A stretch of 64,000 nt of DNA from assembly GCA_023846275.1 (NCBI GenBank), contig JAIUJO010000186.1, forward strand, positions 94,501-158,500, written 5' to 3'. Positions 52,362 through 64,000 of this stretch are shown here, piece by piece (the stretch's first letter is position 1; each line of letters starts with the position of its first letter). Source of the DNA: Vanilla planifolia. Lineage: Eukaryota > Streptophyta > Magnoliopsida > Asparagales > Orchidaceae. The position numbers were made by a program, and so were the translations under genes. The notes under the pieces are model-generated. The model was not told the DNA's origin, searched no databases, and saw only the letters and a program-made list of their open reading frames with translations.

Positions 52362-55300
52362 TCTATGTGTGTGAACACAAATGGGTATGTGTGCATGTGT
52401 GTGTGTTTGTGTGTATGTATGTGTATATGTGTACATGTTTTTTGTGAATGCACACCTGTGTATGTGTATGTGTATGTGTGTGCATAGTTATGTGTGTTTT
52501 TATGCATGTGTGTTTGTGTGTTTGTATGTATATATGTGTGTGCATTTGTGTCTAAGTAGTTGTATGTGTGTGCATTTGTGTATGATTATGCATATGCATG
52601 CACATGTATGTTCATGTGCTTATGCATACATGTGTGCATGTGCTTGTGTGTGAGTGGATACATGTATGTGTGTTCTTTCATGTTTATTTGTGTGTGCATT
52701 TGTGTGCATATGAATATATGTGTGTACCTATGTGCACATGTGTTCTTGTGTGTGCATGTGTGGTGAGTGCACATGTGCATGCCATGCGAGTATGCAAGAA
52801 TTCTTGTGCATGTGCATGTGTGTGCCTTGGTGTCTATGTGCAAGTGCATGCAAGTTTGTTTGTACATGTAGGTGTGTGTTTGTTTGTGTGTGTTTTTGTG
52901 TGTGCAAGTGTGCATTGTTAAGTGATTGTGTGCATGCATAGATGTTTGCATTTCTCTGTGGTTGTGCATGTATAGGTGTATGTGTTGTAGGTGTGCATGT
53001 GCATTTTTATACATGTGCTTCTATGGGTGTTTGTGAATGTGGGTGAGTCTTCATATACATGTTTGTATGCATGTGCGAAAATGTATGTGTGCATGTGTGC
53101 ACCTTTTTGTGTATTCAAGTGTGTATTTTTTCGAACGTGTATGAGTGGGTGCTTATCTGTGTGTATGAGTTTATTCATATGCACGGGTCTGTGCAAGCGT
53201 GTGTGTGTGCTTGTGTATGTATTTGAGTGTGTGTGTGTGTGAGCATGTTCGTTAGTGCATGTGCCTATCAACATGAGTGCAAGAGCATGTGTACATGTAT
53301 GTTTGTATGTGTTTAGGTGTGAATAAGTTTGTGTGTGCCCATATATAGTTTTGCATGTTTATGTGTTGTGTATATAGGTGTGTGCATGCATGTGGTTCTA
53401 GGTATCTTTGTATGTGTGCATGTGCATGTGTGTGTGGACACACAAATGTGTAAATGCATGAGTGTTTTTAAGCTTATGTGCGTGTTTGTGTTTGTGTGTG
53501 AGTGTGCATGTGCATGCGTGTACCTATGTGTATAGATTCTGTTAGTGCATATGCATGTGTTTGTGTGTGTGGCTTTATGCAAGAGTGTGACACATGTTTA
53601 TGCTTGAGTGTGTGTGTTTTTTTGCATATGCATGTCTAAGTATGGGCATATGTGTGTGAGTGTATTAGTTTATACGTGTGTGTGTGAGTGTTAGTGTGTG
53701 CATGCATACATTTTTGCATGTGTCTGCACTTGCATATGTGTGTGGACATGTGTGTTTATAGGTGTGTGCATGTGTGCCTTTGTATGCACGTGTGTTCATA
53801 AATTTGTGCATGCACATGTGTGCATATGTGTGTGTAGTTTGCGTGTGTGTGTAGTTCGCCTGTGCGTAAGTGCATGCATGCATGCATGTGTGTTTGTGTG
53901 TATGTTTGTGTGTGTGTGTGTATGTGTGTGTATGTGTTGTGTGTGTTTGTGTGATCTTGTGCAAGTGTGCACTAGTGTGCACATGAATGTGTTTGCACTC
54001 ACATCTTGATGCATGTGTGTGTTTTGTGCATGTGTGTGATTACATGAGTGTATGTGTGTGCGTGAGCCTACATGCGTGTATGCAACTGTGTGGGTGCAAG
54101 CATTTATCGTGTGTGCTTATGCATGTGCCTTTGTGTTCATTTGTGTGTGTGTGGGCGTAGATGCATTCGTGCAAGTGTATGCTTGTGGGTATATATGTAG
54201 GAAGGGCAGAAGGGGTTGTGCAGCAGTGTGTGCATGTGTGTTATTGCTTGGGTGTGCTTGTGTGTGGGTGTGTATTTTTGTGAATGTGTGCATGGGCATG
54301 CATCTGTTTGTGTGTGTGTGTATGCAAGTTTGTGTGTGCATGTGTGGGTGTATGCACATGCGCATGTGTTCATGGTTTGTGGGTGTGTATGTGTGTGCAT
54401 GTGTGCTTGTGTGTGTGTGGTGGATGTGTACACATGTGTATGTGCATGTAGGTGCATACATCCTATGTTTTCATATGTGTCTATGCATTTTGTTCTAGTC
54501 TACATGCATGTGTGTATTTTAATGCTTTTGCATGTGTGTGTAAGTTGTCTGCATGTACTTTTATGCAAGTGATTGTGAATGCACAACCATGTGTGTGTAT
54601 TTGTGTGTGCATGTGTGTGTTTGTTTGTGTGTGATTGTATGTTTGTGCATATGTATACCTGTGTGTGTGTGTGCACACATTTGCATAAGCTCGTGCACAT
54701 GTGCATGTATGCTCGTGTTCATGTGTGCATGTATTTTTGTGTGTGTGCATATGTGTGCATGTGTGTGTGTGAGTGTGCATGTATTTACAAGTGCATGTGT
54801 GCATATTCATTTGTGTGTGTGTATGCGCACATGTGTGTGCACGAGTGTGCGTGTGTTTGTGCATACTTATGCACGTGTGTGTGTGTGCATGATTGTGTGT
54901 GTGCTTATGTATGTATATTTAGGTGAGCTTGTGTGTGGGTTGGTGTATGTGAGTATGTGTGCATGTGGGTGTATGTGAGTATATATGCATGTGCATGCAT
55001 GTATGTGTGAGAGTTTGTCCTTGTGCATGTATGTGTTTTATGCATTTTATTTGTGTCTATGTCGATGTGTAAGCATGTGTGTGTACGTATTTGTGTATCC
55101 GTTTGTATGGAAGTGTGTGGTTGTGTGTGGGTACTTGAAAGTTGTGTATTTGTGCATGTGTGCGTGTGTGCACTCATGTGCTCATGTACGAGTATAAGTG
55201 CTTGTTTGGGTGTTAGTATTCTTATGGGTGTGTATGTGCATGTGTGTCTTTGAGAGCATTTGCATGTGTGTATATGTGCATGTGTATAAGTATGAGTGCA

Positions 55301-57790
55301 TGTGTGCATGTGTTTGTATGCATGTGTGCTCAGTTTGTGTGTACCTATGTGTGTGTGTGTGCATGTTTCTATGATCTATGCTTGTGTGTGCATGCCAATG
55401 TGTGTGTGTATGGGTGCATGTGTGTGTATGTGAATTGATGCATGTGTTTGTGTGTTGTATACACATGTGGGTGCATGTTTTTTTTGTGTGTGTGTGTGTA
55501 TGAGTGTGCCTACATGAATGCATGCACGTGCATGTATGCTTGTGCATGTGTGTGTGAGCTTGTGCACATGTGTTAGCAAGTGTGTCCATGTGCATGTGCT
55601 TATCTGTTCCTCCATGTGTGTGTGTATGTGTTAGTATGTGTGGTGTGTGTCAGCATATATTCATGTGGTTATGCAAGCGCATGTGTGTGTGTATGTCTAT
55701 ATGCTTGTGCATGTATGCATGCATGTGTATGTTTGTGCGTGGGTATGTGTGTGTGTGCATTCCTTCATGTTTGTGTGTGTTTTTGTGTGCAAGTGTGAGT
55801 AGGCATATGTGTAGATGTGTGTGTGTATTCATGCATACATTTGTGTATGTTTATGTGCTATACACACATGTAAATATTTATATTTATGTGTGTGTTCATG
55901 TGTTTGGCTATTTGTGTGTGTGTGTGCATGTTTGTGTAAGTGAGTGCATATGTGTGTGTGTGCACGAAGGCACCTGAAGGCACATATGTGTGTGGGTGTA
56001 TTTATGTGTGTGTATGGGTGCATGTGTGTGCATATGATTATGCATGTGTGTGTGTGCCTATGTGCATGAGTGTTCGTGTGTGTGCATGTTTGTGCTTTTG
56101 CATGTGTTTGTTATTGTGTATGCTTATGTCTGCACGTGTGAGTGCTTCTGTGTGTGTGCATGTTCATTTATGTGTGTGGACATGTGTGTGTATATGTTTG
56201 TGTGGTAGTGTGCCCACATGTGTATATGTATGCATGTGTGTGTTTGCTTATGTGTGTGCTTACGTGTATGCATGTTTATGTGTGTGCACTATATTGTGTT
56301 TGTTTGTGTTTATGTGTTCACACATGCATGTTTGTGTATGTGTTTTTTTGTGTTCATATGCTTGTGTGAGTTTGTGTGCACATGAGTGCATTTGTGTTCG
56401 TGTATTTGTGCATGTCTGTAGGTGCATGTGTGTGTGCTTTTACGAATGTGTGTATATGTGCATGTGTTTGTGTTCTTATGCATAAGTGTGTGTGCATGCA
56501 ATTGCATGTGAACATGTGTGTGCTTCTGTGCTCATGTGTGTGTATGTGTATATGTGTGCATGTCTATATGCATGTATGTGGTCATGTGTTTATGTGTGTG
56601 TGTGTGTGTACCTACATATGTATAAGTTTGTGTAGGTGTCTATATCTATGTTTTTATATTTTGTATGTGTATTTGTGAGTATGTGCATGCATGTGCATGT
56701 ATGTGTGTATGTGCACATACATACATGTGTGGGTGTGGTTGGGTGTGCATGCCTATGTGCGTGTTTGCATTTGTGTGTGTTTGTGTGCATGCATATGCAT
56801 GTGCTAAGTGTGTGTATGATCATGTCTATATGTAGGTGTGTCTGCATGTGTGAGTGTGGGTGTGTGTCGTTTCTATGTGTATGTGTGTGTTTGCATTCAT
56901 GTGTGCATGCACATCGAGGTGTGTGTGTGTATGCATGCATCTTTTTGTCTATGCACGTGTGCATACATGTGTGTACATGTATATGTGTGAGTGTGTATGT
57001 GCGCATGTGCATGCATGCGTTTATGTATTTCTATGTGTGTATGCAAGGATATACACAAGCATATACTCATGTGTGTGTGTGTGCACCTATGTCTGTGTGT
57101 GTGCATGTGCATATGTGCTAGAATGTGTACATGTGCAAGTGCATGTGTGTGCATGCACATGTTTGTGTGTGTATAGGATGCATGTGTGGGCACATATTTG
57201 TGTGCATATTTGTGGGTAGTCACATGTATGTGTGTGTGCATCTGTGCATATGTTTTTTTGTATGTATGTGTAAAAAAATGTTTGTCTCTATTCATATAGG
57301 CATATGTGTGGGTGCCTAGGTATGTGTGTGTATGTGTATGCATGTGTCTATGTGCATGTCTATGGTTGTGTGCATTTTTGTGTGCTTATGTGCATGTGTA
57401 CTTGTGTGCATGTATATGTTTGTGCATGTGTATATCTTGGTTATGTGTGTATGTCTACATGTGTGTGTGTGTGTGTGTCTATGTGAGTGCATTTGTGTTT
57501 GTGAGTGTCTATGTGTGTGCATGTCTCTCTGTGTGTTCCTATGTGTGTGTGTGCATGTGTATGTGTATGTGTGTGTATGAGTGCATTCATGCATTTGTGT
57601 GCATGTGCATGTTCGTATGTCTATGTGGGTACATGTATACATATGAATACACATATGTGTTTGTGTGTATATGTGTTTTACAATGCATGTATATATATGT
57701 GTGTGTGTGTGTGTCTATGTATTCTTATGCATATATTTTGTTGTTGTTGTGTGTGTGTCTTCATGGGCATGAGTGTGTGGCTATGTGTGC

Positions 57791-57850
57791 ATGTGTGTGT
57801 GTATTATGCATGTGTGTGTGTATTATGCATGTGTGTGTGTATTATGCATG
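57791..57850 (+). repeat. Three-copy 19-bp tandem repeat
   Basis: The unit atgtgtgtgtgtattatgc occurs three times in a row; attatgca starts at 57803, 57822 and 57841. The first two copies and most of the third are identical, so it is recent. Confidence 0.9.
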
Positions 57851-60198
57851 TGTGTATGGGTGTGCATATGTGCATGAGTGTGCTTGTGAGCATGTATATG
57901 TACTTGTGTGTGTGTATGCATGTGTGTGTGTGTGTGCTTGTGTAAGTGCATGTGCATGCGAGTGTGTTTGTGTGCACAACATTATGTGTGTGTGTGCTTG
58001 TGTATGTACAGACATGTGTGCATTTCTATATGCATGTGTGCATGTTTGTGTGCTCATGCGAGTGTGTGTGCTTGGCTATGAGCAAGTGTGTATGTATAAT
58101 CAGGTATGTGTATATGTATATGTTTGCATGTTTGTGCACTTGTGTGCATGTGAGCGCATGTGTGTGTGTGTGTGCATGTGCATGTGTGTGCATGCATGTG
58201 TTCATGTGCATGCATAAGAGTGCATGTGTGATTATATGTGTGTGCGTGCCTCTGTGTTTATGTGTGCATGCTTGTGCATGTGTATGCACGAGTGTGCATC
58301 TGTGTTTGCCTCTGTGTTTGTGCATGTGTGCTTTTGTATGAATGTATTTGCATAGTGACTGCATGTACATGCATGTGTGTATGCATGTGTTTGTGTTTTC
58401 TAGAGCACATGTGTGTATATGTGTGATTTCATTGATGTCTGCATGTGTGCATGCACTTATACATGTTTGCTTGATTATGTTTGTGTGCTTTGTGCATGCA
58501 TTGTGTGTGTGCACATACCAATGTGCACATGTGCTTGTGTGTATGTGTGTGCCCATGTCTACGTGAGTCTGTTTGTCTTTTTAAGTATGTGCATGTATGT
58601 GTATGGCCATGTGTCGATGTGTGTGTTTGTAAGTGTTTATGCATAAGTGTGTGAGCATGCAAGTGAGTGTGTGTATGTGTGCATGTGCATGTGTGTGCAT
58701 GCTTATACTTATGCATGTTTTTGTTTGTGTGTGTGTGTATTTGTGTGTGCATATGCTTGTATATGTGTGCGTGAATGTGTGTGTTTGTGTGTGTGGTTTG
58801 TGTGTGTGGTTGCTTCAATGTGTGGGAGTGTGCATTTGTGTGAGTGAGTGCATCTGAGTGTGTGTGCATATATGTGTGTGTGGGTGCATGCATGTCTGTT
58901 TGAATGCATGCATTTGTGTGCACGTGTGTGTTTGTGTGTGCATGTGTGTGAGTGTGTGTGTAAGCATATATTTGTGTGTGTGCATGTGATGTGTGTGTGT
59001 GTCTCTATGTGTGTGGGTTTGGTTGCATGTGTGTGTGCTATCCATGCTGTGAATGTGTGTGAGTGTGGTGTGTGTGTGCGCATCTACCCACATGTGTATG
59101 CACATGCACATGTTGTTATGCTCGTTTGTTCTTATATATGTGCATGGAGCTTGTGTATGTGTACATGTTCCTGTATGTTTTTGTTTATATGTGCATGCGT
59201 ACATGTGTCTCTAGGTACATGTATGTGCATGTGTGTGCGCTTGTGTATGTGTGGCAATCTACATATAAGTCTATGCATCTGTGCATGTGTGCATGTGTCA
59301 TGTGTGCATGCATGGGAATGTATGTGTGTGTGGGTGTTCTTATGTGGGTTTTTGTGTGTGCAAATGTTATGGGTGTGTGTGTGCATGTGTGGTGGTGTGT
59401 TTGTGTGTGTGTGTGTGTGAGAGCATTAGCATTCGTACATACATACATGTGTGTGTGCACACATGCACATGTGTTTGTGTGTATGTGCATTTGTGTGGGG
59501 GTGTATGCTTGTGTTTGTGAGCATTAATACTTGTGTGTATGCATGCATATGCATTTATGTGGATGTGCAAGTGTGTGTGTTCCTATGTGTGTGTGTATGC
59601 TTTTGTTTATGTATGTGTGTGTGCTTGCATGTGTGCATGAGTATATATTAGTGCATGTGTGCATGTGTGCACATATGTATGTGCATGTATGAGTACATGT
59701 GTGTGTATGTACATGCATGTATGCATATGTGTGTTCACATTATGTGTATGGGTGAGTGCATGTCTGTGTGCATGTGTTTATGCAAGTGAGTGCATGTGTG
59801 GGTGTACATGTTTGTGTGTTTGAGCTCATGTTTGTGCATGCACGTGTATGTTTCTACAAATGTGTCTATATGTGCGTGGATATGTGCATCTATAAGTACG
59901 TGTGCATGTAATTGAATGTGTGCGTGTGGGTGCAGGTGAATGTGGGTGCACATCTGTTTGTGTTTGTGTGCATATAAGTGTATGTGCATACACAAGTGTG
60001 TGAATATGTGTGTAGTTTTTGTGAGTGTATTTGTGTTTCTGGATCTATGTGTCTGTGTGTCCATGCATGTCTTTTTTTGTGTGCATGTTAAGCATGTGTC
60101 TGCTTGCATCCATGTGTGTACGTACATGTATGGTTGTAAGTGTGTGTGTGTATGCATCCGTCATGCATGTGTCTGAGTGGGCATGTGTATGTGTGCCT

Positions 60199-60277
60199 AT
60201 GTGTGTGAATATATGTGTACGTGTATGTATGCATGAGTGTGTGTGCGAATATATGTGTACGTGTATGTATGCATGAA
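60199..60277 (+). repeat. Two-copy 40-bp tandem repeat
   Basis: The phrase gaatatatgtgtacgtgtat followed by gtatgcatga occurs at 60207 and again at 60247, with one nearby difference (gtgtgtgaat versus gtgtgcgaat). It is a recent local duplication. Confidence 0.9.
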
Positions 60278-63200
60278 GGTGCGTGTGTGTGCATGTGTAC
60301 TTATGTGTGTACGTGATTGTGCATGCATGCTTATGTTGGGTGTGTGTGTGTGTGTGTCTATTTGTTTTTATGTCTATGTACATGTGTGTGCATTTGTGCA
60401 TGTGTGAGCATGCATGTGTCCATATGTGTGCGTGTGTGTACATGCATGTGTGTGTGTGCATGCATATATTTTTATGTGTGAGTGCATCTATAAATGTGTA
60501 TTTGTGTGCATGTGTAGGTGTGTGTGGGTATTTGTGGGTGTGTGACATGTGTGTGCCTATGTGTGTGTGAGTGTGTGTGTTTGTATGCACATGCACCTGT
60601 GTTTTTATGCATATGTGTATATCTACATGCATATGTGTGCATGCACTTGTGCATGTGCATGCATGTGTGTGTGTATGCACATGTGCCTGCATTCATGTGT
60701 GTGTGCATAAACATGTGCATTTGTCTGTGTGCATGCATGTATGTAAGTACATGTGTGTGCGTGTGCATATGTGTGCAGTTGTGGGTGTGACTGTGGGTTT
60801 GTGAGTCTACATGCATGTAGGTGCACTTGTATGGGTACATGTGCATGTCTATGCATTTGCATTTGTGTGTGTGTGCATGTGATTACATACATGTTTGTAT
60901 GTGTGTTTGCATGTGTGTATGGTGTTGCATAAGTGGATAAGTGGATTTATTTGAGTGCATGTATTTAAGTGCACATGCATATGTGTGTGTGTCTATACGT
61001 TCCTATGTGTATGTGCACATATGTGTGCATGTGCATGTGTGTGCATGTTTGTGTGTTTGTGTGTTTGTGTGTGTGAATGCACGTGTCTATGAGTACATGT
61101 TTTTGTGAATGCACTCAATTTTATGTGTGTGTGTGTGTGCACAATTGTGTGTGTTTATGTGCATGTGTGTCTAAGTGGTTGTGTCTGCATGCATATGTGC
61201 ATGTGTGTGTGCTTGCACGTGTGTGTATGTGTATGTGCATGTGTGTGCATATTTGTATGTCGTTACACCTATGTGTATGCTTATGCATATGCATGAACGT
61301 GTATGAGCGTGTGCTTGTACATACATTTGTGTGTGCTTATGTGTGAGTGGGTACGTGTATGTGTGTGCTTTCATTTTTATTTGTGTGTGTGTGTGTCCAT
61401 GTGAATATGTGTGTGTACTTATGTGCACGTGTGTTCTTGTGTGTGTGCATATATGTGTTGGTGAACATGTGCATGCCATGTGAGTGTGTAAGAATGTATG
61501 TGCGTGTGCATGTGTGTGCCTTGATGTGTTTGTGTGTGCATGTGCACGCACATGTTCATACATGTAGGTGTGCATTTGTTTGCATGAATTTGTGCATGTA
61601 TGTTTGTGCATGTGTGCATTTTTGAGTGTTTGTGTGCACGCATAGATGTTTCCATTTTCGTGTGTACATGTTGGGTGAGTCTTCTTATACATGCCTGCAT
61701 GCAAATGTGCACATGTGTGTATATTTTTGCAATTGTATGAGTAAGTGCTCTTCTGTGTGTATGAATGTGTTCATATGCGTGGGTCCTTGCAAGTGTGTAT
61801 GCTTTTGTATGTATTTGAGTGTGTGTGTGAGCATGTTTGTTACTCAGTGTGGCTATCAGCATGTGCGCATGTATGTTTGCACATTTTTAAATGTGCATCA
61901 ATGTGCATATGCCCCTATGGACTTTTGCAAGTTTGCATTTGTTTTGCATGCGTGTGTTTGCATGCATGTAAGTTTGAGTATGTGTGTATGTGTGCATGTG
62001 CATGTGCATGTGGACACAAAAATAGGCATATGCATGAGAATTTTTATACTTATGTGTGTGTTTGCATGTGTGTGATTGTGCATGTGCATACATGTACCTA
62101 CGTGTATATGTGTCTATTAGTTCATGTGTATATGTTTGATTATGTGGCTTTGTGCAAGAAAGAGTATGTGTGTTTGCATGCATATGCATATCTAAGTGTG
62201 TATGTGTATGTATTTGTGTGCATGTGTATGAGCTTGTGTGTATGCATGTGCATGCACGTTCGTGTGTTCATGTGTGTGTATGTGAAAAAGTATGTGTGCA
62301 TGGGTGCATGTGTGCATGTGTGTTCCTGTCTGTGCCTATGCATGCACCCACGTGCGTGTTTATGAGTGGGAGGGTGCATATGTGTGTGTTCATGGGTTTG
62401 GGTGTATGTGTGTATGCATTCATAACTACATGTGTATGTATGCACATGTGTGTGTGTGTGTGTGCATGTGTGAGCATGTGGTTGTTTGTATGTATGTGTG
62501 TGAATGTATGTGATTGTGCATGTGTGTGCATGTGCATGCACATGTGGATGCATGTGTGCACATCTGTGTAGGTGTGTGCATTTTTATTTGTTTGTGTCTA
62601 TGTGTATACGTGCATGTATGAATGTTGTGAATGCATATGTGTGTGTACATGTCTTTCTGCACCCATGCTTGTGTATTTATGCATGCATTTGTACATTTTT
62701 GTTTGTGAGCACACATGTGTGTGTATGTATGTTTGTGTTTAAGTACATATGAGTGCATGTGTTTATGTATGTGTGCCTGTGTGAGTTTGTGGTTGCATGT
62801 GTAAGTGAGCTTTTGTGAGTGTGTGGGTGCATGTCCAGGAGTGGTTATGTATGTGTATTTGTGTATAGGTGCTTGTACATGAGAGCACATGTGTGTGTGT
62901 GTGTATGTTTGCATGTATGTGTGTGGGTGGGTGTGTGTGTTTGTGTATATGTTTATGTGCATATATAGGTGTATGTGTATGTGCAAGCATGCTTGTGTGA
63001 ATGTGTGTGTGAGTATGTGCATGCGTGTGTGTACTTGCATATGTGAGTGCAGTTGTGTTTGTGTATGTGTGTATATGTCTATGTGCATATGTGTGCTCCC
63101 TTCTGTGGTTGTGCCTATGCATGTTTATGCATATGGACATTTGTGGGTATGCTTATGTGGGCTTGTGTGTGTGTATGTTAATGTCTTTTGTGTGTATATG

Positions 63201-64000
63201 GGTATGTATAGGGGTGTATGCACATGGGTGTATGCATGTGTGCATGTTTGTGTGTGCATGTGTATGTGTACATGCATGTAAATACATGCTTAAGTGTGTG
63301 GATCTGTGTGTATGTGCATGTGCATGTGAGTCATCATGTATGTGTGTGTGTGTGTGTGCGCATGCTTGTTTATATGCATGTGTGTTTGTGTGTGTTTAGT
63401 GCATGTGTGCATGTGCATTCGTGTGTGTGTGTATGCATATGTGATTATATGTACATGCATGTGTGCATAAATTTTTGTGTTTATGGGTGTATTTTTGCAT
63501 CTGTATGTGTGTGTGCATTTGTGTGTGTATTTGTCCATACATGTGCATGTGTTTTGTATGTTTGTGCATGCATGCATGCATGTACATGTGTGTGTGTTCA
63601 TTCGTGTATTTGTGTATTCATTCATGTGTGTGGGTGTTTGTGTGTGTGCATGTCTTTGTACTTGTGTTTGTATTTTTGTCCATATGTGTGTGTGCATGTG
63701 TGTGCATGAGTGTGCATGTGTGTGTGTATGCATGTGTGCATGTGTATGTGTATGTGTCTATGTGCATGTGTCTATGCATGTATTTGTGTGTGCATTTGTG
63801 CAGGTGCTTTTGTGTGTTTGTACATGTGTGTACCTTTGCTAATGCATCTATGTGTGTGCATGTGGTCATGCATGCATGCACGTATGCATGTGTATGCATG
63901 TGAAAGTGAGTTTGCAACTATGCATGGCTACATCTGCATGTGTGTACATGTATTTGTGTGCACATGGGAGCACGTGTGTGTTCACATGTGTATATACATG

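Larger units (their letters stand above)
43156..54985 (+). repeat. TG-rich degenerate array, block C, first segment
   Basis: The segment from 43156 to about 44650 repeats the start of block B (offset about 28.55 kb). Between about 44650 and 44700 the match jumps to B about 23550 (offset about 21.1 kb) and then runs colinear to about 35500. About 7.4 kb of B (about 16100-23550) is therefore absent here. Anchors are 44700 with 23555, 45230 with 24090, 45675 with 24605, 47345 with 26281, 48118 with 27590, 49410 with 28898, 51190 with 31410, 54130 with 34650 and 54914 with 35482. The segment ends where B would meet the 3' LTR. No gene. Confidence 0.85.
54985..64000 (+). repeat. TG-rich array, block C, second segment (internal direct duplication)
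   Basis: From about 54990 the order of landmarks restarts at a point already seen near 47330. Matches are 55018 with 47345, 55185 with 47540, 55865 with 48118, 57212 with 49322, 57290 with 49415, 57740 with 49850, 59865 with 51190, 60010 with 51320, 60925 with 52250, 61340 with 52650, 61670 with 53040 and 62140 with 53560. The offset grows from about 7.7 to 8.7 kb, so indels have accumulated. The block continues past the window end. Open frames are composition artefacts; no gene. Confidence 0.8.

Noticed and set aside
43103-64000. The same kind of open frames in block C, including the 303-codon frame at 57306-58217
   Set aside because: Length is explained by composition. No conservation of frame is evident between the colinear copies, where indels of one or two bases are common.
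2893-64000. CRISPR array or fixed-period satellite
   Set aside because: There is no constant repeat with unique spacers and no single dominant period. Order exists only as large duplications and small local tandems.
2893-64000. Telomeric or subtelomeric repeat
   Set aside because: No TTTAGGG or related telomere units were seen; the arrays consist of TG, CA and TA steps.

Overview
The window looks like heterochromatic, gene-free nuclear DNA of a flowering plant. No intact protein-coding gene, tRNA, rRNA or CRISPR array can be supported. The plant assignment rests on a decayed Ty1/copia LTR retrotransposon with Sirevirus-like (SIRE/Maximus) hallmarks. These are very long LTRs of about 2.2-2.3 kb, an initiator-Met-tRNA primer-binding site just inside the 5' LTR, a gag remnant with a CCHC zinc knuckle followed by W(V/I)xK motifs, and several polypurine tracts before the 3' LTR. 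The species cannot be named from this sequence.

Layout. (1) 1-2890: AT-rich; a plus-strand LTR cut by the window edge, its PBS and the start of a broken gag. (2) 2890-12545: a TG-rich degenerate array (block A). (3) 12546-14188: the same kind of array in reverse orientation (CA-rich), an inverted copy of roughly 8380-9945. (4) 14189-14604: a solo LTR fragment. (5) 14605-35531: TG-rich array (block B). (6) 35532-43155: a full-length but pol-depleted, dead minus-strand retrotransposon (3' LTR, polypurine tracts, internal remnant, gag, PBS, 5' LTR). (7) 43156-64000: TG-rich array (block C), running off the window.

The arrays total roughly 53 kb. They are not a simple tandem satellite. Locally they are an aged (TG)n tract in which nearly every step is pyrimidine-purine (TG, CA, TA, rarely CG), rich in TGCATG/CATGCATG. 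On a larger scale they carry order: anchor phrases recur in the same sequence in A, B and C. A matches the middle of B (offset about 14.9-15.7 kb). C matches the start of B (offset about 28.55 kb) and then, after a jump of about 7.4 kb, the later part of B (offset about 21.1 kb). Block C contains its own direct duplication of about 7.7-8.7 kb. The passage from LTR edge into TG array near 14604 and near 43156 is the same sequence, so LTR and array were copied together as one composite unit.

The many long open frames in the arrays are a by-product of a stop-poor TG/CA composition (Cys/Val/His/Met on one strand, Thr/His on the other) and are not annotated as genes. All identities and correspondences were judged by eye, so copy boundaries are approximate.
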